Of a stretch of 64,000 nt of DNA, positions 56,231 through 64,000 are shown piece after piece (position 1 is the first letter of the stretch; each line of letters starts with the position of its first letter). Where the stretch lies: assembly GCF_001625305.1 (NCBI RefSeq), contig NW_017802980.1, forward strand, positions 514,704 to 578,703, read 5' to 3'. The notes beneath the pieces are model-generated. The model made no database searches. It was given only the letters and a program-made list of their open reading frames with translations, and was not told where the DNA came from. This DNA is from Branchiostoma belcheri (lineage: Eukaryota; Chordata; Leptocardii; Amphioxiformes; Branchiostomatidae). The position numbers and the translations under genes are program-made.

Positions 56231-56422
56231 TTTATACCACAAACTCATACTGCAAGCTTAAGTCAATTTAGAGTCAGTTGGCAGTACGACATGGATGTCA
56301 TGTACAACAATTCTAAAAGACGGTCCTCTGAATATTTAAACTTTAAAGAGGTGGACTATTTGCAAGTGCCTTTGGAGGATACGCAGTATGGTACATATGT
56401 TGAGAGCACAGATGGAGGAAAG
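56231..56422 (+). CDS. Candidate alternative first exon D (44 codons at 56291-56422)
   Basis: TTTATACC at 56231 lies 60 bp before the ATG at 56291. The open frame begins MDVMYNNSKRRSSEYLNF, continues with an acidic and Tyr-rich part (KEVDYLQVPLEDTQYGTY) and reaches VESTDGGK, where AAG meets a weak donor GTACAG in phase 0. A stronger GTGAGT donor lies further on at about 56518, but it would be in phase 1 and would not fit the transmembrane exon. The frame is open upstream of the ATG (from 56213) and downstream to 56557. The peptide resembles a cytosolic tail with possible Tyr sorting or phosphorylation motifs. It sits only 4.4 kb before the transmembrane exon. It could also be a small unrelated gene. 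Confidence 0.33.
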
Positions 56423-57845
56423 GTACAGAATCCTGGGTGTATTGAAGTGCTTGAGCTTGTGTCCCCGAATGAACCAGACAACAAGAAGTGCTATAACTGT
56501 TGCTGTACATTGCTTTGTGAGTATCACGATCTCCATGGCTTTCCAGCACTGGTATAGTGATGATGATTATATAACTATAGAAAGGCCGACATTTGCTCTG
56601 AGCAGTAATGGAATTTTCCAGTGCATTCTGCTGTTGGAACATGTAGAACCCTATTAGAACCCAAGTGTTCTATATTTAGAACTCTCAGTTGGGGATTCGG
56701 GTTTTCAAACTACAATCACTGTTTTTACTGAAAGAAAGGTAAATAAAAGTATTTTAAAGGGCTGAATCTGAATAGTGAACACTATTAGTCTAAGCATTTG
56801 GTGCCAAGCTACCCTTATGCTGAATTTCGGGTTATAATTATTTCGTTTGCATTAGCGCAGGCAGAGCCAAAAATGTACATTTTTGGTCAAAAATAGCAAA
56901 AAATGGCCCATTTTACATAATCTTTAAGTGTCACATGCCAAAAGCATGAATAACATTCTGTGGGCTTGTATCCAATGATCTCCCATACCAAATTTCAGGG
57001 CTTTTGGTTCTAATATTAGGGCACAGGAGACAAAAATGTACATTTTTGGTCCAGAAATAGCCAAATAGCCCTATTTTACACAATTTTTAAGTGGTGTATG
57101 TCAAAAGCGTGAATAACATTCTTTGGACATTGTGTCCAAGGCATCCACATACCAAATTTCAGGTCATTCGGATTTATTATTAGGGCACAGAAGCCAAAAA
57201 TGTACATTTTTTTGTCTAAAAACAGCAAAAAAGCCCTATTTTCCACAATTTTGAAGTAGTATATGTCAAAAGCCTGAATGACATTCTTTGAACATGTGTC
57301 CAAGGTATCCACATACCAAATTTCAGGTCATTCGGATTTAATATAAGGGCACAGGAGCCAAAAATGTACATTTTGGGTCCAAAAATAGCCAAAAAGGCCT
57401 ATTTTTCACAATTTTAGCTTGAATGAGGTGTCAATGTATCCCCATACCAAATTTCAGGTCATTTGGGTTTAGTACCAGGGCTCCAGATCCCAAAATATAT
57501 ATATTTTTTGCCTGAAAATGGCCAAAAAATAATAATAAAACAATTTTTCAAAAAACGTCGATGAAGGTTAGACATCCAGGTAATACGATATGCCAAAAAA
57601 CAGTTACTCAAGCAACTGGATATGATTTTGAAAACGTCAGACGTTTCAGCTAGTATCCACTAGCTTTCGTCAGTGACTGAGAGACCAGAGGGGAAAGCAG
57701 GTTTATATACACAACCTGTTGATTGATATGCAAATAAAGTGAAGACAAATATTTGGAAGTCGAAAAAGGAACAAAAGTCAGACAAGTCAAGACAAGATGA
57801 TGCAAATTAGTCTGAAAGCTCCTGTTATACAGGACAGGAGCTTAA

Positions 57846-58151
57846 GTGTTGTTGGAGAAGTTTGAAAACAAAGCCCTCAGCACTTTCAATGACACTCCCC
57901 CGGCCAACTGGTTTCGATATGTAGATGACACTTGGTGCAGATTGAAAAAGAGGGTAGCTGCTGACTTCTTTGACCACATCAACCAGATAGATGACAACAT
58001 CAAGTTCACACAGGAGCCAAGCCATGACAACATGCTCCCTTTCCTAGACACCAAAACTATCGTAGAGGAAGATGGTAACCTTCGTTTCGAAGTGTACAGG
58101 AAACCAACCCACACTGATCAGTACCTGGCTTTTGATTCCCACCACCCTTAA
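57846..58151 (+). CDS. Penelope-like reverse transcriptase, C-terminal part
   Basis: The 101-codon frame has the catalytic YVDDTW motif (with NWFRYVDD context), then DHINQIDDNIKFTQE and LPFLDTKTIVEEDGNL, followed by VYRKPTHTDQYLAFDSHHP. These are standard blocks of Penelope-type reverse transcriptases: the C motif, the FLD block and the RKPTHTD block. The fingers and the A and B motifs upstream are missing because the element is 5'-truncated at the arm border. The frame stops at 58151; further coding sequence of the same polyprotein (HLRGALAKCGY) is read in another frame at about 58240-58320, then the endonuclease frame follows. Confidence 0.85.
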   Translation: MLLEKFENKALSTFNDTPPANWFRYVDDTWCRLKKRVAADFFDHINQIDDNIKFTQEPSHDNMLPFLDTKTIVEEDGNLRFEVYRKPTHTDQYLAFDSHHP

Positions 58152-58342
58152 TGGAACACAAACTAGCAGTGATCAAAACTCTCTTCCATCGTGCAGACAA
58201 CATTGTCACTTCAGACCAAGCCAAAACGGACGAACATAGACACCTCCGAGGTGCCCTGGCTAAATGTGGCTACCAAAACTGGACTTTCAACAAAGCGCTG
58301 AAACCTTCAGATCAGTCTAAGAAAACCTAGAAGTGCAAACCA

Positions 58343-58858
58343 TTGACCAACAAAAACAAGGCCAACATCACTATTCCGTATGTCCAAGGAGTATCTGAGA
58401 AACTCCGACGGATCTTCCAAAACTTCAACATAGCCACTAACTTCAAACCTCACTCAACCCTCAGACAAAGACTGGTACACCCTAAGGACCGACCTCACAA
58501 GGGTACCAAGGCGAATGTTATTTACAGACTCAAATGTGAGGAGCCCAATTGTAACAACACCTACATCGGAGAGACAAGTCAACCGCTTAAAGTAAGGTAC
58601 AAAGAACATTGCCGACCTAGTGCCAACGGCTACTCCTCAGCTATTTTCCACCACCTACAACACAACCAGGGTCACTCTTTCAAACTCGAGTCCACGGATG
58701 TCTTAGACCGCGAAACACGCTGGTGGGAACGGGGTGTTAAAGAGGCAATATATGAAAGAATGTACAACCCCACCCTCAACAGGGAAGGGGGGCTACGGGT
58801 CAATCTTTCCAGCACTTGGGATTTGGCACTCCCAGCCCCGAGGACAGACAACACTTAA
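58343..58858 (+). CDS. Penelope-like GIY-YIG endonuclease domain
   Basis: The 171-codon frame begins with the linker region (PYVQGVSEKLRRIFQNFNI), then LRQRLVHPKDRPHKGTKANV, IYRLKCEEPNCNNTYIGETS, the following KVRYKEH and a C-terminal ETRWWERGVKEAIYERM block with NPTLNREGG. YRLKC...TYIGETSQ...R...H is the GIY-YIG signature of Penelope elements; the Cys pair spaced by five residues in CEEPNCN fits their zinc-binding insert. The catalytic Arg (KVRYKEH) and Glu (ERGVKEAIYE region) appear to be present. It cuts target DNA for target-primed reverse transcription. The stop lies at the start of the right inverted arm. Confidence 0.88.
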   Translation: MTNKNKANITIPYVQGVSEKLRRIFQNFNIATNFKPHSTLRQRLVHPKDRPHKGTKANVIYRLKCEEPNCNNTYIGETSQPLKVRYKEHCRPSANGYSSAIFHHLQHNQGHSFKLESTDVLDRETRWWERGVKEAIYERMYNPTLNREGGLRVNLSSTWDLALPAPRTDNT

Positions 58859-59026
58859 GCTCCTGTCCTGTATAACAGGAGCTTTCAGACTAATTTGCAT
58901 CATCTTGTCTTGACTTGTCTGACTTTTGTTCCTTTTTCGACTTCCAAATATTTGTCTTCACTTTATTTGCATATCAATCAACAGGTTGTGTATATAAACC
59001 TGCTTTCCCCTCTGGTCTCTCAGTCA

Positions 59027-59060
59027 CTGACGAAAGCTAGTGGATACTAGCTGAAACGTC
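59027..59060 (+). ncRNA. Hammerhead-like ribozyme core in the right arm of the Penelope-like element
   Basis: CTGACGA, stem II AGCTAGT pairing with ACTAGCT around GGAT, then GAAACGTC. It follows the CUGANGA...GAAA hammerhead consensus. The inverse is at 57640-57673 in the left arm, so each strand has one. A third copy lies at 28367-28400, with one change in stem II. Stem III (ACGTCTGACGT) is short. Confidence 0.6.
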
Positions 59061-59290
59061 TGACGTTTTCAAAATCATATCCAGTTGCTTGAGTAACTGT
59101 TTTTTGGCAATTTTTCAAAAAAATTTTTAAAAACTCCTGGGTGTATTTGCCCACTCTACCTCCATGTCACGTTTCAGGTCATTTGACTGAAAAACGGCTG
59201 AGTTGAATCCCTTTCATGAAATGGCAGGAGAAGAAGAAGAAGAAATAACATGAGGGAACACAATATGTGTTCACCACATACACAAGGGCA

Positions 59291-60790
59291 AGGGCAGCTA
59301 ACATACGTAGCTACTTCATCCTAGTGCTGTAGTTCAGTACAATGAATTCAACTTGTTTTCCAACGACATGTATTTATAAAATATAAGAGCATGCCATTAG
59401 GTTTTCTATACCTATATATGTATATACCTATACCTATATATGTATCTACTTTTTACTTGTATATCATTCATGCAAACATACAAACAACAGTAACAATAAA
59501 AACATATGGCAGACAAAACTGAATTTGCTCGAGCTTTTTGAAATACTTTTGTTGCAATTAAAATCTATCAAAAAGAGGTAGAACCAGCTGTAAGGTTTTG
59601 GTATTAAAATATGATTTAAAGTTAACGATTTTTATATTAGTATGTCCTTGGGCTACACAAATGTCAAGGTGCACCACAGTCCAAAAAAATAGGTGCATGG
59701 CTCCAATTTTGTGTGTACAGAAGTGCTCTGAATCTTCAGCCCTGTGCTATATCGGTTTTATTGATTTTACACAATATGACACAGTCAGGCTTGATGCACC
59801 ACACATTGTTCATGCATGAATAGTCCACAGCCCACCAAACTATAAACTACTGGGGCCCTCTTTAGGAAGTGTCTGACTGTGACTATGATGGCAACATACT
59901 TGTTCATAGTGTTATATGTGACATAAGGTACTATATATACATTGAAACTAAGACTGGATTACTCTTAGAACAGATTGAGTGCTTGCTATATTTAACTTGA
60001 ATAGGAAGCTCCACTCAATCATGCTGAATGATAATTAGATTCTGCCTAACCTGCAGTCTAGAGCAACCTTGTACATAATGGTTCTTATCATTGTGGTTGT
60101 ACCACTTACCTATCTACAAGGCCTCACTAATTTCACACCATTATTCACTTATCCCCTGTTACTTAGTTGATTCAGTAGTTAACGTTGATTTCTAAGTAAA
60201 TTTATAAACCCTTTAAAACTCACAACAGCGGTCAGGGTTCGTCTGATTAGCATATATCATACATCCCTGACTACTAATTCCATGTATTTTTTAATGTTAT
60301 TCATCACTCAGAGAACCTAGTTTGACTCATTTGTCACACATGATTTCCTGTAATAAAAGTTAAATGGTTTTATTTGCAATAAATTGTCTGAGAGCCTTTT
60401 TAAATGAATATAGAAAATGTTAATGACATTTTAAAAATCAACAAGGATGAAAATTTTACAAACTTCCATGTATGTTTTTAGTTGTCACAATGGGTCGTGT
60501 CAGTCACAATGCCAATCTATTTATTGAGCACCACGGGTGTCCTGCCAGACTTTTGGATGGTCTCAGTCTAAAGACGGACGCCGCTGTTGCAAAAATGAGT
60601 GTAAAGTGGGCCTAAGTCAAAGTGAACAGACATGTCCTCTTTGTTGTCCCGTTTCTGACAGGTGAAGCGTCTTCCATTCCTGTCTGTTTTCTCTCCATAG
60701 CGTTAAGTCTCTCTCACATCAGTCAGTATCTCAGTATATATTGAGAAGTTTGACTGAACTGCCTCCCTCACATTGTGTTGCACATTTCAG
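59291..60790. other. End of intron 1; nothing recognised apart from a hAT relic near 59660-59750
   Basis: GTGCACCACAGTCC and TAGGTGCATGGCTCC are relics of the element at 55405. The last 25 bases before 60791 form an acceptable acceptor region. Confidence 0.4.
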
Positions 60791-60905
60791 GAGCTGGTTG
60801 GGAACAACCCATCCCAGCGGAACTGGAAGGGCATCATCATCGCCCTGCTGGTCATCCTCATCGTGTGTTCACTCATCGTCACTGCAGTCATTCTGCTAAC
60901 GCCAG
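60791..60905 (+). CDS. DPP6/10-like: DPP6/10-like exon coding the juxtamembrane motif and transmembrane helix
   Basis: The acceptor is TTGCACATTTCAG and the donor is GTTAGT-like (GTTAGTTTCC). The exon encodes 38 residues plus one base: [14 protein letters not shown], then an uncharged run of about 22 Ile/Leu/Val/Ala residues, then LLTP. It matches vertebrate DPP6/DPP10 (VGSNPPQRNWKG, helix, VILLTP) almost residue for residue, which makes this the strongest homology in the window. The RNWK basic cluster just before the helix fits the positive-inside rule for an N-in, C-out protein. The helix and the residues before it are known to mediate DPP-Kv4 association. The exon is phase 0 at its 5' end and phase 1 at its 3' end (final G of a split codon), so any first exon must end in phase 0. 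Confidence 0.93.
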
Positions 60906-61553
60906 GTTAGTTTCCTTGTTTCACATGACCGGCTGCAAACCACCATTAATTGTAACACTAAGGAGTTTTGTACAGTAAGTACATGGTGCTTAAAGACATG
61001 CATCCAATACAATTTCTGGGCAGCAAAACTGGATGTTCACATTTCTGGTCAATCTTTTAATGTACTAGTACTAGTAAGTTGAATCTATAGCATAGTGATA
61101 TCTCACAGTGCTATTCCATAGCAGACTGATATCTACTACTACTACTACCTGGGCCCTTCAGGGCCCCATTCGGAGCATAGGCCAATGACGATTTCCCTCC
61201 ATCTAGCTTGTTTGGGGGCTACAATGTGTTTCGAATGATTCCAGTATGAAATGTTACCAAAAATGTGCTACATGTAAGAAATGGTAGTACATATCAATAT
61301 CAGATAGATTTTTTCATCCAGTTTTGCCACCCTGAACTTGCATTGGATGCATTTAACTTTTAAGCCCAGAATGTGAGGTTTAAACCACTCATACACTACC
61401 AGTAGCGGACTCTTTTCCACAAATGCGGTTGGATCAAGCCACATGTTACTAGCAATTGAGAATACCTATAATAATTCTAGTTCCATTTTCGAACTGATGT
61501 GTTTTTTAATGTGTTTATGTTTTCTAAAATGTGTGACTGCATGTGTGTTTCAG

Positions 61554-61646
61554 ATTCACACATCAACACGAATCCTAAGTTTACATTTGAGGACCTGTTT
61601 GACGACGCCTGGAAGGCCCAAGGTGTCTCATTGAAGTGGATCAGTG
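61554..61646 (+). CDS. DPP6/10-like: DPP6/10-like exon coding the start of the ectodomain
   Basis: The acceptor is GTGTGTTTCAG and the donor is GTAGGC. The codon split with the previous exon gives Asp, followed by SHINTNPKFTFEDLFDDAW, then KAQGVSLKWIS, ending with the first base of the next codon (phase 1). Vertebrate DPP6/DPP10 and DPP4 have the same elements here: a variable linker after the helix, an EDLF motif, and a KWIS or RWIS before the first blade of the beta-propeller. This piece is the extracellular stalk; the propeller and the hydrolase-fold domain must be encoded further right. The 93-nt length and both phases are consistent with the flanking exons. Confidence 0.88.
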
Positions 61647-62112
61647 GTAGGCCAATGTTCAGATATGCTTCAGAACAGTAACATCTTAAATGCAGACTCA
61701 CAATTGTTCCCTTAAAGCAGTATAAAGTCCAGAAGGGAGTGTTATATTCCGACAGACATTAATTTTAGGAAGTGAAAAATGCATATTACTTTACAGTATA
61801 TACAATAAAATGCTCATTATGCATGCAAGTCTTAAAATGCTTCGAATCCAGGACAAACTCTCAAAATACTCTCAAAACTATCCCAGAATACACCACGCTA
61901 CCCCATTGGTGTCTATGTTTTGACCAAGAAAGTTATGTTTCGGGGGTGATAAAATCATATTACTGTTTTGTGTTCTTCGATATCTTACTGACCATTCTTG
62001 GTGTCCTTATTGGCCTTCTTGGTTTCCTTTGCCCCTCATTTATCCAGAAAATATTGGTGATTAAATACAACAGCGTAATCTAATTATCTTTTCCATAAGC
62101 TGCATAATCTAA
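61647..62112. other. Intron 3 of the DPP6/10-like gene, first part
   Basis: The 103-codon + frame 61772-62083 ends in a hydrophobic stretch (FVFFDILLTILGVLIGLLGF), but it lacks splice partners in the right phase and I take it as chance. Confidence 0.35.
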
Positions 62113-62618
62113 TTACTCCGTGAAGGAGGTCAGGACCTCCGGACGGAGTGTTGTGATCGGCTGATTTTTCATGTTCGCAGTCAAAACACTGGGTTCTCTT
62201 TGTGTAATCGGCACGCAATTTTATACGCCGTCTGCGGGCATGCCCGTGTTGATGCACGAATGTGTATTTTTGCCGTTGCTGCTTTCGCGGTCAATGTAAT
62301 ATTGCAGACGCACCCCTACAATTACGAGGCGAATTGGAATGGTCCAGAAAAACGCGTTGTTTGGAATAGCAGCGGGGGGGGTGGAACTTCATGCAGATAC
62401 GGGGTGGTTTTGATAAGTGGTTCCAGATGTTTTTTCCCATGCTTAAGAGATGCCAAGTTTTTTGGAAGATGTTCGCAGCCAAAACGCATTCTTCCGTACG
62501 TCGCATTTCTGTGTAATTTTGCATGTGGTGTGGCATTATGTTCGGGATGATGCACGTCTTTTTATTTTTACCGTAGCTGTTTTGATATTGAAGTAAATTC
62601 ATATTTTAGAAACATCCC
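62113..62618 (+). mobile_element. Repeat E copy 2, about 505 bp
   Basis: Nearly identical to 7099-7603 in inverse orientation. It begins TTACTCCGTGAAGGAGG and the palindrome GGTCAGGACCTCCGGACGG, and keeps the 116-codon frame (62200-62550) with only a few amino acid differences, among them a GGGG-containing variation in the middle. It ends near GAAACATCCC. Located in intron 3. Confidence 0.75.
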
Positions 62619-63520
62619 TACTTTTACAATCCTGTGGAATAGGCCGTGGGTTTAGGCAGTTGTCTGGTAGCAGAGGTACTCTAAGCAGATATCCTTGTTA
62701 TCTGGCCGGCGGTAGTAACACTCGCGGTGCTTACCGCAACTGTTGCTGGAATTTGGCCTGTTCCAGGCGCGCCTAATTAGGTACAGGCACGGTAAGACGG
62801 TGGGTCTGTCTTTGTTACTAGACACGACCATGATAGTCCGATCTTTATGTGAATGCAATGATTGTGTGTGTGTAATTAAAAACGAACTTCGAACTTGAAG
62901 CACAGTATCTTTTACACGCCCTGCGAGCAGTAATGGATTTAGCTCTTTGTATGTTTTATGCTTGTGACGCGCCCTCATTGTATTAACCGTTGCCTAATTA
63001 TAATGTCTGCACAGTAGGTCTGGCTTTGACGCTTGGGATTTTGTTGAAATATATAAAACTTCACGGAGGATTGTCACCTATGGCTTCTTGTTATCTGTTC
63101 AATTAACATTTATATGAAAAATAACCTGAGAAAATCAAAACACAAAGGATAAAACTGGCAGCTCACTGCTAGACATCCTAATATTATTAAATAGTATCCT
63201 AACCAGAGGTCAAGAAAAGTAAAGCAAGTTTTCAATAATCAGCTTATTAGTGTGCTTGTCTCCTATTGTTTTCACAGAAAATGTTAAATATGTTGACTTG
63301 AAGTGTTTGAGCATTGCAATTGCATAATCAAAAGTTCTCGGATGTATCAATTCTGGTTCAGCGTGGAGGAAAATAATATTGATATCTTTTTACAAACATG
63401 CGCCGTGCAAGTCATACAAGCGAAATTATGCAAAAAGGCGCCTAGTTATATATTCATTGCAGCATAATCTACTGGAAAATAGCACTCCCTTCTGGACTTA
63501 TATAGTACTCCTTTAATGAT
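62619..63520. other. Intron 3, no feature recognised
   Basis: A CG-richer patch at 62700-62790 (GGCCGGCGGTAGTAACACTC, GAATTTGGCCTGTTCCAGG) is locally palindromic. No exon recognised. Confidence 0.35.
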
Positions 63521-63524
63521 ATGA

Positions 63525-64000
63525 TATGAATCTTTATTGCTTGTTCTTGACCAGATGGGCTAAATGCACAAGAGGATATCCAGTATGTAAAACATGAGTA
63601 TTTCATACTGGTACGCTAATGCAAAGTGCTAGGAATCTAAAGTATACATTACAATAATACTATAAACTACCTATCATCTACTGTTAGTTGCCCTTTCTTC
63701 TCTCTTTTGGAAACATTTGGAAACATAATTACATAGTTTGTCTACTGTACATTCGTTCTTGTATGACATCAAGTATTTAAACATGTCCTGCTTTGACATT
63801 TTCTTACATACAGTATATCTTGTCTAATTGTAAAGTATCAAATAGCTCTTGGCGTTCATCTTTATATAATGTACAGTCAAGTAGAAAGTGTATCTCGTTT
63901 TCAACATATAAATAATATAGTCAAAATTGCCCAAGATACCACCTCACATAAGCCAGCAATCTGGCCATAACAACTTATTTTCTTGGTGCCAATTTTTCCC
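63525..64000 (-). mobile_element. LINE 3' end fragment, running off the window
   Basis: On the minus strand, near 63830-63905, an open stretch reads ENEIHFLLDCTLYKDERQEL then FDTLQLDKIYCM and a stop. HFLLxCxLYxxxRxxLF is the conserved C-terminal block after the reverse transcriptase in many LINEs. The 3' region continues left to an AATAAAGATTC-like signal and an (ATCAT)n tail at about 63520-63540. The rest of the element would be right of the window. Confidence 0.7.

Larger units (their letters stand above)
57556..59108 (+). mobile_element. Compact Penelope-like element between 255-bp inverted arms, 5'-truncated
   Basis: The arms at 57591-57848 and 58852-59109 are almost perfect inverses (TGCCAAAAAACAGTTACTC ... 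). Between them lie reverse-transcriptase and endonuclease frames in + orientation. AATTTTTCAAAAAA occurs before 57556 and again from 59109, a target duplication of about 14 bp in family X. The N-terminal part of the reverse transcriptase is absent, so it could not move by itself. The near identity of the arms implies a young insertion. Confidence 0.85.
56870..59290 (+). repeat. Family X element with tandem units, split by the Penelope-like element
   Basis: Units of about 155-165 bp with AAAAATGTACATTTTTGG, CACAATTTTTAAGTGGTG, and CATACCAAATTTCAGG repeat about four times from 56870 to 57540. The element continues after the insertion (59109-59285) with TTTGCCCACTCTACCTCC, a GGAGAAGAAGAAGAAG run and a terminal short palindrome, the same end as at 1-266. 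Confidence 0.68.
49715..64000 (+). other. DPP6/10-like: DPP6/DPP10-like gene, 5' part (three exons seen, gene continues beyond the window)
   Basis: Exons at 49715-49762, 60791-60905 and 61554-61646 join in frame with consensus GT/AG ends. They encode a short acidic cytosolic tail, a juxtamembrane motif, one membrane helix and the start of an extracellular domain. Vertebrate DPP6 and DPP10 have this order: variable N terminus, a VGSNPPQRNWKG motif, a helix ending in ILLTP, then a linker with EDLF and a Trp-Ile-Ser before a splice point. Known role of the family: type II glycoproteins that bind Kv4 channels, speed their gating and raise their surface expression; they lack peptidase activity because the catalytic serine is replaced. 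That serine is outside the window, so activity cannot be judged here. Intron 1 is about 11 kb and full of repeats, intron 2 is 648 bp, and intron 3 runs past the window end. No further exon was recognised between 61647 and 64000. Confidence 0.85.

Noticed and set aside
61772-62083. 103-codon frame with a hydrophobic end as another membrane exon.
   Set aside because: No acceptor or donor in the required phase 1, and the composition is that of intron.

Overview
The window looks like a gene-poor, repeat-packed stretch of an invertebrate chordate genome, most probably a lancelet (Branchiostoma). The basis is a split, spliced gene with chordate-type DPP6/DPP10 exons in a moderately AT-rich background full of short inverted-repeat transposons, Penelope-like elements, tRNA-derived SINEs and LINE tails. 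The species is an inference. No prokaryotic gene organisation is present.

The one host gene I can name is on the + strand: the 5' part of a DPP6/DPP10-like gene (type II membrane proteins, inactive relatives of dipeptidyl peptidase 4, auxiliary subunits of Kv4 potassium channels). A first exon (49715-49762, phase 0) joins an exon coding the juxtamembrane motif and the transmembrane helix (60791-60905), then an exon that starts the ectodomain (61554-61646, ends in phase 1). The rest lies beyond position 64000. Upstream there are further short open exons that start with ATG, end in phase 0 at a GT donor and could splice to the same transmembrane exon: 3341-3400, 34220-34435, 38210-38269 and 56291-56422. 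Three of these four have a TATA-like box 58-62 bp before the ATG. I read them as a possible battery of alternative promoters and first exons, which is how vertebrate DPP6 and DPP10 diversify their cytosolic N termini. This is the most interesting biological hypothesis here.

Layout: 1-5.2 kb is mostly unrecognised sequence with repeat fragments and candidate exon A. 5.2-10.3 kb holds nested inverted-repeat elements. 11-15 kb holds a foldback element, an LTR fossil, an octamer-rich repeat and a SINE. 16-24.2 kb is dominated by a five-level nest: a GGCC-ended MITE split by a solo LTR, split by a 4.8-kb TIR element, split by two smaller elements. 24-32.5 kb contains many copies of an octamer-rich repeat, an internally deleted relative of the 4.8-kb element, and an LTR fossil with a tRNA-Leu primer site. 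34-38.3 kb has two candidate first exons, a Penelope-like fragment and MITEs. 38.6-45.7 kb has tandem MITEs, a TIR element carrying an exon-like piece, a LINE fragment, a hammerhead-bearing Penelope remnant and a Mutator-like foldback. 49.7-64 kb contains the recognised DPP6/10-like exons, a direct duplication, an LTR with a hAT MITE inside it, a compact Penelope-like element between long inverted arms, and a LINE tail at the right edge.

Coordinates for exons and for elements with target-site duplications are read base by base. Edges of older repeats are approximate.
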